Below are positions 7,628 to 15,080 of a DNA stretch of 23,830 nucleotides, piece after piece. Source of the DNA: JBDZUZ01 sp040255445 (GTDB lineage Bacteria > Planctomycetota > Phycisphaerae > Phycisphaerales > UBA1924). The notes under the pieces were generated by a model. It did not search any database. It saw only the letters and a program-made list of their open reading frames with translations, and had not been told where the DNA came from. The stretch covers positions 1-23,830 of the forward strand of contig JBDZUZ010000047.1 of the NCBI GenBank assembly GCA_040255445.1, read 5' to 3'. Each line of letters begins with the position of its first letter. The stretch's first letter is position 1. The position numbers were made by a program, and so were the translations under genes.

Positions 7628-10125
7628 GCGATGCGGAGCTGCACGCGGCAGCATCCGACCTCCTCGCCAGGGTGCTCGCGGCTCCCGCGGACCAGCGCGA
7701 GGCGGTCTTGGCGGCCGAGGTGGATGAAGCCGTGCGGGCGGAGGCCCGGTCGCTCCTGCAGCACGCGGCGCTGTCCGGAGACCGCGGCCGAGGCGGCGGC
7801 GCATCCGGTGTCGGATTCGGCGTCGGTGCCGCGATCGGCCCATATCGACTGGTCTCGATGTTGGGCCGAGGCGGCAGCGGCTACGTGTTCCTCGCCGAGC
7901 AGAGCGAGCCGATCACGCGGCGGGTCGCGATCAAGGTTGCCCCGCAGGCGGTCATTGATCCCGTCGCAGCAGCTCGCTTCGAGTTCGAACGCGCAGCGCT
8001 CGAGCAGCTCGACCATCCCAACATCGCCCGCGTGCTTGATGCGGGTCGCACCGCGGAGGGCATGCCCTATCTCGTGATGGAGCATGTCGATGGCCCGCCG
8101 ATTCCGGACTACTGCCGGACGGGCAACCTCTCTCTCCGCGATCGCATCGCGCTCATGGTGCAAGTGGCCGATGCCGTGCAGCACGCCCACCAGCGAGGCC
8201 TGATCCACCGCGATCTGACGCCGGCGAACATCCTCATCGCGACAGTCTCCGACGGTGCGCTCCCGCGGGCTGTCCCAAAGCTGCTCGACTTTGGGATCGC
8301 ACGCCCGGCCGGCGGCGACACGGCCCGCATCGATGTCACCATGGGCGGGCCGATCGGGACACCGGCGTTCATGTCGCCCGAGCAGGCCCGCGGCGATGCC
8401 GTCGACACGCGCACGGATGTGTACGGGCTCGGCGCGGTGCTGTACACGCTCGCGGCCGGCCGCCCACCGATCGACCCCGGCGCGGACCTGGGCACGACAC
8501 TGCACCGGGTGCAGGAAGCCGCGCTGCGCCCGCTCGATCGCTCACAGATCCCTAGTCGAGCTTCCCGCGCGCTCGTGAACGACCTCGAACGTGTGCTCGC
8601 GAAGGCGATGTCGCGCGACCCACAAGACCGTTACGCGACCGCGGCCGCGTTCGCCGCGGACCTGCAGCGGGTGTTGCATCGCGAACCGGTCGAAGCGATG
8701 CGGCCGACGCTGGCGTATCGGGCCGCGCGGTTCTACGAACGTCGCCGCCCTCTCGTGGCCGCGGGACTGCTCGCGCTGCTCGCCGCCGCGGCCGGGGTAC
8801 TCGGCCTTGTTTCGGGCTTGGCGGAGGCGCGGAGGCAGGAGCGGATCGCGGTTGCGCATTCCGAATCTGTCGAGCTCCTCAACCGCTTCCTGATCGATGA
8901 CCTGCTCGCCGCGGCATCGCCCGAAGAGAGCGGCGTTGACACGACGGCGGTTGAACTTGTTGATCGCGCAGCGGCGCGTGTCGCTTCACGCTTCGCAGGC
9001 CGGCCGCGATTGGCCGCGGAGATGCACCACGCCCTGGGCCGGACCTATACGCTGCTGGGCGCCTTCGATGCCGCGGAGGAACAGCTGCGCCTCGCGATCG
9101 AGCTCCGCGAGTTGAACGACGGGGCCGATGCGGCGACCACCCTGCGCTCGCGCCTCGCGATGGCGAGCCTTCTCGGAAGCCGGCAGGACTTCGCCGCGGC
9201 GGCCGCGGCCCTTGGCGAACTGGTCCCCCAGGCACGGCTCGTGCTGGGATCGGACGACCCGGCGCTGTACGCCGCGCTCAACGATCTCGGCACCGTGCTC
9301 GACTCGACAGGAGCGGGCGAGAAAGCGGTGTCGCTCCTGGAGGAATCGCTCGCGGGGCGAAAGCGACTACTCGGCCCGGACGACCCCGCGGTGCTGATCA
9401 CTCTGAGCAACCTCGCGCAGGCGTACGACGGGCTGGGGCTACCGCGGCGGTCGCTCGAGCTCACCATCGAAGCGCTCAGCATCGCACAATCGCTGCCGCG
9501 GCCGCCGCGCATGCTGCTGATCGGGCTCAACAACAACATCGGAGCGACGTATCAGGATCTGAGCGAGTATGACGCAGCGGCACCGTACCTGCGCGAGGCG
9601 GCGAGACTCGCGGAAACCTGGCTCGGAGCCGATTCGCCGACGACCTGGACGCTCCTCGCCAACCAGGCGGGGCTCGAAGCACGGATCGGGGATCCCATCG
9701 CCGCGGCGGAGACGTACCGCATCGTCGCCGAGAAGCGGGCGGAAGCCCTCGGGACGGATGCCTTCGACACGCTGGCCGCGGAGCACGGGCGCTGGAACGC
9801 GGTATTGCTCGCGGGCGATGCCGCGGCGGCGATCGACGGCTTTGTGCGCCTGGTCGATGCGGCGGTCCGATCGCTGGGCGAAGAACACTGGTTCACCGCT
9901 CAGAGCACGCTCTCGCTCGCCCGCGCCTTCGATCAACTCGGCGACTCCGCCGCGGCCCTCCGCCACGCGCAGAGCGCTTCTGCAGTTCTCGAGCGCACGC
10001 TCGGCCCGGATCACGCGCGGACCATCGCCGCCACGGAACTCCTGCAGCGTCTCTCCGCATCGGGCGACGGTGCGAACACGCGTGACCGGCACTCGGATGA
10101 CGGCTCAGCGGCGCCGCCGCGATAG
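7624..10125 (+). CDS. Ser/Thr protein kinase with TPR tail, coupled to ECF sigma
   Basis: An 833-aa membrane kinase. The kinase domain (about 73-350) has the glycine loop LGRGGSG (80-86), the ATP lysine K104 in VAIK, an HRD loop at 195-197, DFG at 222-224, GTPAFMSPEQ (245-254) and DVYGLG (265-270). The catalytic loop reads HRDLTPAN, with Thr199 in place of the usual Lys of HRDLKP. A single membrane helix (about 377-398) separates the cytoplasmic kinase from a long, probably extracytoplasmic TPR region (about 455-815) with degenerate repeats of the LG-x-D-x-P-x-T type. The start overlaps the sigma factor stop by 4 bases. Its last 21 bases overlap the convergent PEP-CTERM-like gene. It probably phosphorylates the partner sigma factor or an associated regulator, as in other ECF/kinase pairs; this is inferred from context. 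Confidence 0.93.
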   Translation: MSDAELHAAASDLLARVLAAPADQREAVLAAEVDEAVRAEARSLLQHAALSGDRGRGGGASGVGFGVGAAIGPYRLVSMLGRGGSGYVFLAEQSEPITRRVAIKVAPQAVIDPVAAARFEFERAALEQLDHPNIARVLDAGRTAEGMPYLVMEHVDGPPIPDYCRTGNLSLRDRIALMVQVADAVQHAHQRGLIHRDLTPANILIATVSDGALPRAVPKLLDFGIARPAGGDTARIDVTMGGPIGTPAFMSPEQARGDAVDTRTDVYGLGAVLYTLAAGRPPIDPGADLGTTLHRVQEAALRPLDRSQIPSRASRALVNDLERVLAKAMSRDPQDRYATAAAFAADLQRVLHREPVEAMRPTLAYRAARFYERRRPLVAAGLLALLAAAAGVLGLVSGLAEARRQERIAVAHSESVELLNRFLIDDLLAAASPEESGVDTTAVELVDRAAARVASRFAGRPRLAAEMHHALGRTYTLLGAFDAAEEQLRLAIELRELNDGADAATTLRSRLAMASLLGSRQDFAAAAAALGELVPQARLVLGSDDPALYAALNDLGTVLDSTGAGEKAVSLLEESLAGRKRLLGPDDPAVLITLSNLAQAYDGLGLPRRSLELTIEALSIAQSLPRPPRMLLIGLNNNIGATYQDLSEYDAAAPYLREAARLAETWLGADSPTTWTLLANQAGLEARIGDPIAAAETYRIVAEKRAEALGTDAFDTLAAEHGRWNAVLLAGDAAAAIDGFVRLVDAAVRSLGEEHWFTAQSTLSLARAFDQLGDSAAALRHAQSASAVLERTLGPDHARTIAATELLQRLSASGDGANTRDRHSDDGSAAPPR

Positions 10126-10452
10126 CGCGGCCAGCCCAAGCACGACCGCCGCACCCGGAGCCGGGATCGGCGCGGTCTCGATCTCGAGCGTGACCGGCGG
10201 GAAGCTGGTGGGCACACCGCCGACGACCAGATCGGTGAAAACGCCCGGAAGCACGGTCTGGCCAGCGAAGTAGTCTTGAAAGACCGGATCGTTGTCGGGC
10301 ATCGCCGGAGCCGCGGGCGGCATGGGCGGCCCGAAGAATCCGCCGAAATGCAGATACGGCACGTTGATGAGGTCGGCAGACGCTGTGGATATGGCCGCGG
10401 CGAGCAGCACTCAGACGTCCACGCCTCGCCGGAGCGAAGCGATCCGTCTCAT
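10105..10452 (-). pseudogene. Small PEP-CTERM-like secreted protein broken by TGA in its signal peptide
   Basis: From ATG at 10452 (AGGGGAG about 9 bases upstream) the frame reads MRRIASLRRGVDV, then TGA (10411-10413), then GTG and LLAAAISTASA. Read through, this makes a normal signal peptide: basic N-region, hydrophobic core and an ASA cleavage site. The mature part is short, Pro/Phe-rich and ends in PAPGAAVVLGLAALSRRRR, a PEP-CTERM-like sorting tail of the Pro-x-Pro variant. Without the first 13 codons the remaining frame begins at GTG 10410 with a truncated signal and no Shine-Dalgarno. The gene is therefore probably inactivated, or translated by readthrough or reinitiation. A sequencing error is also possible. 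It converges on the kinase gene and overlaps its end by 21 bases. Confidence 0.65.
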
Positions 10453-10585
10453 GGTGTCTTGCTCCCCTGTCCCAGCCCGGGGGGCCGGACTCGTTGCCTG
10501 AACCTACCAGGTCCGCGCTCGCCACGGAATCAGAATCTGGCTGCTTCGCCCCCCGGCGATCTGAAGCGCGGCCACGCCCGCTTGG

Positions 10586-10591
10586 TATAAG
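10586..10591 (+). promoter_or_regulatory. TATAAG -10 box, predicted leaderless start
   Basis: TATAAG, five of six to the -10 consensus, ends 6 bases before the ATG at 10598. There is no convincing Shine-Dalgarno, so a leaderless mRNA is predicted. No good -35 is seen. Confidence 0.45.
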
Positions 10592-10597
10592 AGACCG

Positions 10598-12031
10598 ATG
10601 CACGAAGCACCCAGCAGGGTCGAGGACATCCGTGATGTGCACTCCGGCCTCAACCGGGCCCGCATGGCCGTACACCGGCCCGGCTCCGCGGCCGAGATAG
10701 CGGCGATTGTGAAGCGATCGCGGACGGGGCTGATCGCCGCGGGCGGGCGCCACGCCATGGGCGGGCAGCAGATGCGCAGCGACGGCGGAGCATTGCTCGA
10801 TCTGTCGCGGATGGACCGTGTGCTTGCTGTCGATACCGAGAGCGGCCTGGTCTCGGCGGAGGCGGGGATCTGCTGGCCCGCGCTCATCGACGGTGTGATC
10901 GCCGCGCAGTCCGGCGGGCCGGTCCGATGGGGCATCGCGCAGAAGCAGACGGGAGCGGACTCGATGTCCCTGGGCGGCGCGCTCTCGGCGAACATCCACG
11001 GCCGCGGGCTGCTGATGCCGCCCATTGTTGCCGATGTCGAGGACTTTGATCTCGTCCTCGCCGATGGCTCGCTCGTTCGCTGCTCGCGCATGGAGAACGC
11101 GGAGTTGTTCGGCCTCGCCATCGGCGGGTACGGGCTGTTCGGTGTCATCACGCGGGTGACGCTGCGGTTGTCGCCACGCCGCACGCTGCGGCGGCTCGTG
11201 CGCGTGATCGACATCGAAGAAGCCGTGCCCGCCGCGGAACGGCGGATCAGCGAGGGCTTCCTCTACGGCGACTTCCAGTTCGACATCGATGCGCACTCGC
11301 CCGACTTCCTGACCCGCGGCGTGTTCTGCGGGTATTGCCCGATCGAGGGCGACCCCGAGCCGCCGCCCGAGCAGAAACGCCTTTCCCGCGACCACTGGCT
11401 CGAACTGCTCACACTGGCGCACACCGACAAACGCCGCGCTTTCACGCTCTACGCTCAGCAATACCTCGCGACAGATGGCCAGCTCTACAAGAGCGATACG
11501 CACCAGCTCAGCGAATACATCGAGGACTATCACACCACGGTCGACGTCAAGACCGGCGCGGCCTGCGCCGGTTCCGAGATGATCACCGAGCTATACGTTC
11601 CGCCGGAACGGCTGATCGAGTTCCTCCGAGCCGCCGCGGCCCTGCTGATCGAGAACGGCACGCCCGTGATCTACGGCACCATCCGCCTGATCCAGCCCGA
11701 CACCGACACCGTCCTCGCCTGGGCGCGGCGGCGGTACGCGTGCATCATCTTCAACCTGCACCTTGATCACGAGCCCGCGGCGATCGAGCGGGCGGCAGAC
11801 GCGTTCCGCGGCCTGATCGATCTCGCCGCATCCATGGAAGGCAGTTACTACCTCACCTACCACCGCTTCGCATCACCACAGCAGTTGGAGCGGTGTTACC
11901 CGCGGATCCACGAGTTCGCCGCGGCGAAGCGGCGCTGGGACCCGCGGGGCGTCTTCTCGAGCCTGTGGTGGCGGCATTACGAGGATGCGCTGGCGCGAAC
12001 GGCGGCTCCGGGCGCTGTGATCGGAGGCTGA
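10598..12031 (+). CDS. FAD-binding oxidoreductase (PCMH/VAO-type)
   Basis: A 477-aa flavoprotein of the vanillyl-alcohol-oxidase fold. The FAD domain covers about 20-200: the pyrophosphate loop AAGGRHAMGGQ (47-57), SLGGALSANIHGRG (124-137), ADVEDFDLVLADGS (145-158) and IGGYGLFGVITRVTLRL (175-191). The C-terminal half is the substrate/cap domain and ends in the family-typical stretch RRWDPRGVFSSLWWRHY. It has no signal peptide and should be cytoplasmic. Likely activity is oxidation of an alcohol, sugar or lactone; the substrate cannot be read from sequence. It resembles FAD-linked oxidases of the sugar-lactone oxidase group. It stands alone, 66 bases before the GH43 gene, which has its own promoter-like box, so a shared sugar pathway is only a suggestion. 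Confidence 0.88.
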   Translation: MHEAPSRVEDIRDVHSGLNRARMAVHRPGSAAEIAAIVKRSRTGLIAAGGRHAMGGQQMRSDGGALLDLSRMDRVLAVDTESGLVSAEAGICWPALIDGVIAAQSGGPVRWGIAQKQTGADSMSLGGALSANIHGRGLLMPPIVADVEDFDLVLADGSLVRCSRMENAELFGLAIGGYGLFGVITRVTLRLSPRRTLRRLVRVIDIEEAVPAAERRISEGFLYGDFQFDIDAHSPDFLTRGVFCGYCPIEGDPEPPPEQKRLSRDHWLELLTLAHTDKRRAFTLYAQQYLATDGQLYKSDTHQLSEYIEDYHTTVDVKTGAACAGSEMITELYVPPERLIEFLRAAAALLIENGTPVIYGTIRLIQPDTDTVLAWARRRYACIIFNLHLDHEPAAIERAADAFRGLIDLAASMEGSYYLTYHRFASPQQLERCYPRIHEFAAAKRRWDPRGVFSSLWWRHYEDALARTAAPGAVIGG

Positions 12032-12085
12032 GGCCCCGGGACCAAGGCACGCCGACCGAGGCTGGGCGTCGCCGCGTCAAGGCTG

Positions 12086-12091
12086 TATCCT
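12086..12091 (+). promoter_or_regulatory. TATCCT -10 box, predicted leaderless start
   Basis: TATCCT ends exactly 6 bases before the ATG at 12098, and there is no Shine-Dalgarno. It predicts transcription from the start codon of the GH43 gene. No -35 is obvious. Confidence 0.5.
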
Positions 12092-12097
12092 CGCGAC

Positions 12098-13144
12098 ATG
12101 ATGCGATCCGCCATAGCACTGGCATGGAGTCTCTCGATCGGGGCCATCACCTGCGGGTGGGCCTCGCACCGCTCTCAGCCCGGTGAACGCAGCCCCGATG
12201 ACAGGAAGCCCGCGGCGGCCGGTGACGAGCAAGCGCCGACCGCACGCTCGGCGAATCCGGTCTTCCCCGGCTGGTACGCCGACCCCGAGGCCGTCGTTTT
12301 CGGGGACACGATCTGGATCTACCCAACCTTCTCGGCCCGCTACGACCAGCAGCTGCACTTTGATGCCTTCAGCTCCAAGGACCTCGTCAACTGGACGAAG
12401 CACGAACGCGTGCTGACAGCGGACTCGGTCAGGTGGGCCAGACGCGCAATGTGGGCGCCGGCCGTCATCGAGAAGGGCGGCCGGTACTTCTTCTTCTTCG
12501 GCGCCAACGACATCCAGAACGACTCCGAGATCGGGGGGATCGGCATCGCCGTGAGTGATGACCCCGCCGGACCCTTCACCGACTACCTCGGCAAGCCGCT
12601 CATCGACCGCTTCCACAACGGCGCCCAGCCGATCGACCAGTTCGTCTTCCGCGATGATGATGGCACGGACTATCTGATCTACGGCGGCTGGCGGCACTGC
12701 AACATCGCGAAGCTCACCGACGACTACCGCGGCTTCACGCCCTTCGACGACGGGGCCACTTTCCAGGAGATCACGCCCGCCGGGTATGTCGAGGGCCCCT
12801 TCATGTTCCGGCGCGACGGCAGGTACTACTTCATGTGGTCCGAGGGCGGCTGGACCGGGCCCGACTACTCGGTGGCGTACGCGATCGCGGACTCACCACT
12901 CGGCCCCTTCGAGCGGATCGGAAAGATCCTGCAACAGGACCCCGAGATCGCAACAGGCGCCGGGCACCACAGCGTGTTCAAGGCCCCCGGCACGGACGAC
13001 TGGTACATCGTGTACCACCGGCGGCCCAAGGGCGAGACCGACCGCGACCACCGAGTGGTGTGCATCGACCGCATGGAGTTTGATGGCGAGGGCCGCATCA
13101 AGCCGGTTGTCATCACAACCGAGGGGGTCGAGGCGCTGCGCTAG
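12098..13144 (+). CDS. Glycoside hydrolase family 43 (arabinanase/xylosidase type), exported
   Basis: A 348-aa five-bladed beta-propeller glycosidase. An N-terminal hydrophobic segment (about 3-19) is a signal peptide. A lipobox is possible at ITC19 but atypical. A polar linker follows. The propeller begins at NPVFPGWYADPEAVV, with D62 as the likely base. D180 (QPIDQFVF) fits the pKa-modulating Asp, and E232 (GYVEGPFMF) the catalytic acid, so all three expected residues are present. Repeated blade motifs include MWAPAVIEKGGRYFFFF and GRYYFMWSEGGW, and HHSVFKAPGTDDWYIVYH closes the active site. It probably trims arabinose- or xylose-containing polysaccharide outside the cytoplasm. Subfamily and exact substrate cannot be told. 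Its stop lies 2 bases from that of the convergent DUF1801 gene. Confidence 0.93.
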   Translation: MMRSAIALAWSLSIGAITCGWASHRSQPGERSPDDRKPAAAGDEQAPTARSANPVFPGWYADPEAVVFGDTIWIYPTFSARYDQQLHFDAFSSKDLVNWTKHERVLTADSVRWARRAMWAPAVIEKGGRYFFFFGANDIQNDSEIGGIGIAVSDDPAGPFTDYLGKPLIDRFHNGAQPIDQFVFRDDDGTDYLIYGGWRHCNIAKLTDDYRGFTPFDDGATFQEITPAGYVEGPFMFRRDGRYYFMWSEGGWTGPDYSVAYAIADSPLGPFERIGKILQQDPEIATGAGHHSVFKAPGTDDWYIVYHRRPKGETDRDHRVVCIDRMEFDGEGRIKPVVITTEGVEALR

Positions 13145-13146
13145 CG

Positions 13147-13704
13147 TCACGCACCGGCCGGCGTCGCGGCGATCCAGTCGCGGACGATCGAGGCGATCCG
13201 GGCCTTCGAGTCACGGAATTCGTCCTGCGACCTGAGCGTGAGAATGGCGCGGTCGGCCGAAGGCCAGTCGAGCAGATCAGCCGCATCGATGTGCTCGCGG
13301 ATCTTCGCGTCCTTGCGCGGTTTCGCGCCGCAATGGAAGATCACCCGGATCAGCCCCGGCGAGCGTGCCATGAACGTGATGCGATCCTCACCGCTCGCCG
13401 CGTAGTTGAGCGCATTCCACTTGACGCCCTCCTCCAACCCCGGCTCGGTCTTGCGAATGAGGGCTCGCAGATCGAGTATCAGCGGTTTGAGCGGGTGGTC
13501 GATGGCGGCGAGCAGCGCTTCAGGGTCCGCCGCCGCGGGCGGCCTCCGCGCCGGCGACTTCGCTGCCCGATCCTGGCTCGTCGGCGTGGTCTTCCGAGCC
13601 CCTGATCTCGTAGACGCCTTCTTGGAAGGCACCTTCTGCGTGGGCGCTTTCGATGCCGAGGCCGCTTTGGGCGCCGCCTTCTTGGGTGAAGTCTTCTTCG
13701 CCAT
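13147..13704 (-). CDS. DUF1801 protein with lysine-rich histone-like N-terminal tail
   Basis: A 185-aa cytoplasmic protein. Residues 1-58 are a Lys/Ala/Pro/Ser tail with repeated SPKKA, PSKKA and SPARR motifs, like histone H1 or bacterial Hc1-type proteins, and probably disordered and DNA- or RNA-binding. Residues about 60-183 are a DUF1801/YdhG-like domain (LKPLILDLRALI, EEGVKWNALNY, ITFMARSPGLIRVIFHCGAK, DWPSADRAILTLRS). The biochemical role of this small fold is not established. The start is set at ATG 13704, not the in-frame TTG two codons upstream, because CGGAG lies six bases before it. Fusion of a basic tail to this domain is the unusual feature. Confidence 0.85.
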   Translation of the reverse strand: MAKKTSPKKAAPKAASASKAPTQKVPSKKASTRSGARKTTPTSQDRAAKSPARRPPAAADPEALLAAIDHPLKPLILDLRALIRKTEPGLEEGVKWNALNYAASGEDRITFMARSPGLIRVIFHCGAKPRKDAKIREHIDAADLLDWPSADRAILTLRSQDEFRDSKARIASIVRDWIAATPAGA

Positions 13705-13725
13705 GATCAACTCCGGTGCCGCCGA

Positions 13726-14382
13726 TCACTCGAGCTCGGGACCGCGGTAGAGGCCGATGAACAACTCCCTCGCCGCCGGCTGTCGGGTGGCGGTCACCAG
13801 CCACCGCAGCCCTGCTCGGACGAGGGGTTGTGTAACCACAATCTGTGCAGCGCCGATCGCCAGGGTCGGGGCGGCATAGCGGATGCCGATCTCGCGTTGT
13901 GCGATCGCGATCGGATAGTCGGTTCCATAGACGAACGCGAGCAGGTAGATGCCATAGACCGCCGCGGCGACGAAGGCGCCGAGCACCGACAGCCGGACGT
14001 GTGCCCGCCAACTCCAGGACGGAAAAAGCGCTGTGTTCAGCAGCGCTACCCCGACAGCGATCGGGGCCAGCCAGAGCCAGTCCGTCAGCCACAACCACGG
14101 CGTCACCTCGCCCGCTCCGCCGGCCGATGCAAGGAACCCGTCGCCCCGCTCCGCCCACGTCCCCTCGGGCAGTTCACGCCAGATGCTCACATCGTGCGGG
14201 CAGTCGTGCGGCCCGAGCATGGCGATGAAAGTCGAGTACGGGTACGACATCGCGTAACTCATCGACTCGGTCATCGCGGCGAGCGGCGCGGCGACCGCGG
14301 CGGTCGCAACAACCACACGAGCCCACCACCACCACCGCGGCGGCGGCTCGGCCCCCGACTGTTGCGTGATCACCTGATCCAT
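13726..14382 (-). CDS. Hypothetical four-helix membrane protein
   Basis: A 218-aa inner-membrane protein not assigned to a family. Four hydrophobic segments are visible: about 17-36 (after a WWWW run), 97-120, 131-153 and 168-190. An extracytoplasmic loop of about 60 residues lies between helices 1 and 2 and contains a C-P-H-D motif and acidic residues. The start is placed at ATG 14382 (MDQVITQQS); the frame stays open upstream but that extension is Arg/Pro-rich and not protein-like. No Shine-Dalgarno precedes it, but a TAGACT box does. It lies just upstream of the DUF1801 gene on the same strand with a 21-base gap, so they may be co-transcribed. Confidence 0.7.
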   Translation of the reverse strand: MDQVITQQSGAEPPPRWWWWARVVVATAAVAAPLAAMTESMSYAMSYPYSTFIAMLGPHDCPHDVSIWRELPEGTWAERGDGFLASAGGAGEVTPWLWLTDWLWLAPIAVGVALLNTALFPSWSWRAHVRLSVLGAFVAAAVYGIYLLAFVYGTDYPIAIAQREIGIRYAAPTLAIGAAQIVVTQPLVRAGLRWLVTATRQPAARELFIGLYRGPELE

Positions 14383-14390
14383 GAGGGCGG

Positions 14391-14396
14391 AGTCTA
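14391..14396 (-). promoter_or_regulatory. TAGACT -10-like box before the membrane protein gene
   Basis: On the minus strand TAGACT ends 8 bases before the ATG at 14382. This would give a 2-base leader, nearly leaderless. No Shine-Dalgarno is present. Confidence 0.35.
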
Positions 14397-14630
14397 CCGG
14401 AGGGCCGCGGCGCCCGCACCAATCCGCAACCTCCCGGCTGGACGCCGACGCTCCCGGAGACCGGCACACCGCGTGCCCAGCGCGATACGCCGGCCCCCAT
14501 GAACGCGGCGTTCATCCCCGCCCTGCCGACGGCTGCACGCGACCGGAGCGCGCTACAGACATGTCGTGTGTACAGCGGCGCTGCAGCGCGCGTGCGTCCA
14601 TCGCAGCGATCGTGCTTCGGAGGTGCGCCT

Positions 14631-15065
14631 GTGGAGAATGGTCCGATGGTCTGGGTCGCGGGCGGCGTTTCGGTTGCGGTCCTTGTCGCGGGGATGATCG
14701 TCGTGCCGCGGATGCTGGTGAAGCTGCCGCGGGACTACTTCGTGCGCGATCAGGATTCCGCGGAGACCAACAAGCACACACCAGCGCTCACCGCACTGAA
14801 GGTGGCGAAGAACATTCTTGGCATCATGCTGATCGCCGCCGGGATCGCGATGCTGCTGCTGCCCGGCCAGGGCATTCTCACCGCTGTGGTCGGCGTCTTC
14901 CTCCTGGACTTCCCCGGCAAGCATCGCCTGCAACGTTGGCTGGGCGCCCAGCCATGGGTGTTCAAACCGATCAACTGGTACCGCCGCAAGAAAGGCGTCG
15001 AACCGCTCCAGCACCCGCGCGATCAGGATGACACCACCGACACCGCTGCGCCCCAGGGCGCATGA
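14631..15065 (+). CDS. PGPGW-family transmembrane protein
   Basis: A 144-aa membrane protein. A first helix (about 6-26) is followed by a short loop (KLPRDYFVRDQDS). A second hydrophobic region (about 58-93) contains the family signature LLLPGQGILTAVVGVFLLDFPGK (PGQG at 78-81). A basic cytoplasmic tail follows (HRLQRWLGAQPWVFKPINWYRRKKG). The start is GTG 14631, because CGGAGG (14618-14623) lies seven bases upstream; the longer open frame before it is not protein-like. Function of the family is unknown. It converges on the PhzF-family gene with a 15-base gap. Confidence 0.85.
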   Translation: MENGPMVWVAGGVSVAVLVAGMIVVPRMLVKLPRDYFVRDQDSAETNKHTPALTALKVAKNILGIMLIAAGIAMLLLPGQGILTAVVGVFLLDFPGKHRLQRWLGAQPWVFKPINWYRRKKGVEPLQHPRDQDDTTDTAAPQGA

Positions 15066-15080
15066 GCCCCACACGCAGGA

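Noticed and set aside
9893..11533. A 546-aa minus-strand frame spanning the kinase end, the PEP-CTERM-like gene and the FAD enzyme
   Set aside because: It crosses three supported genes and has an Arg/His-rich antisense composition.
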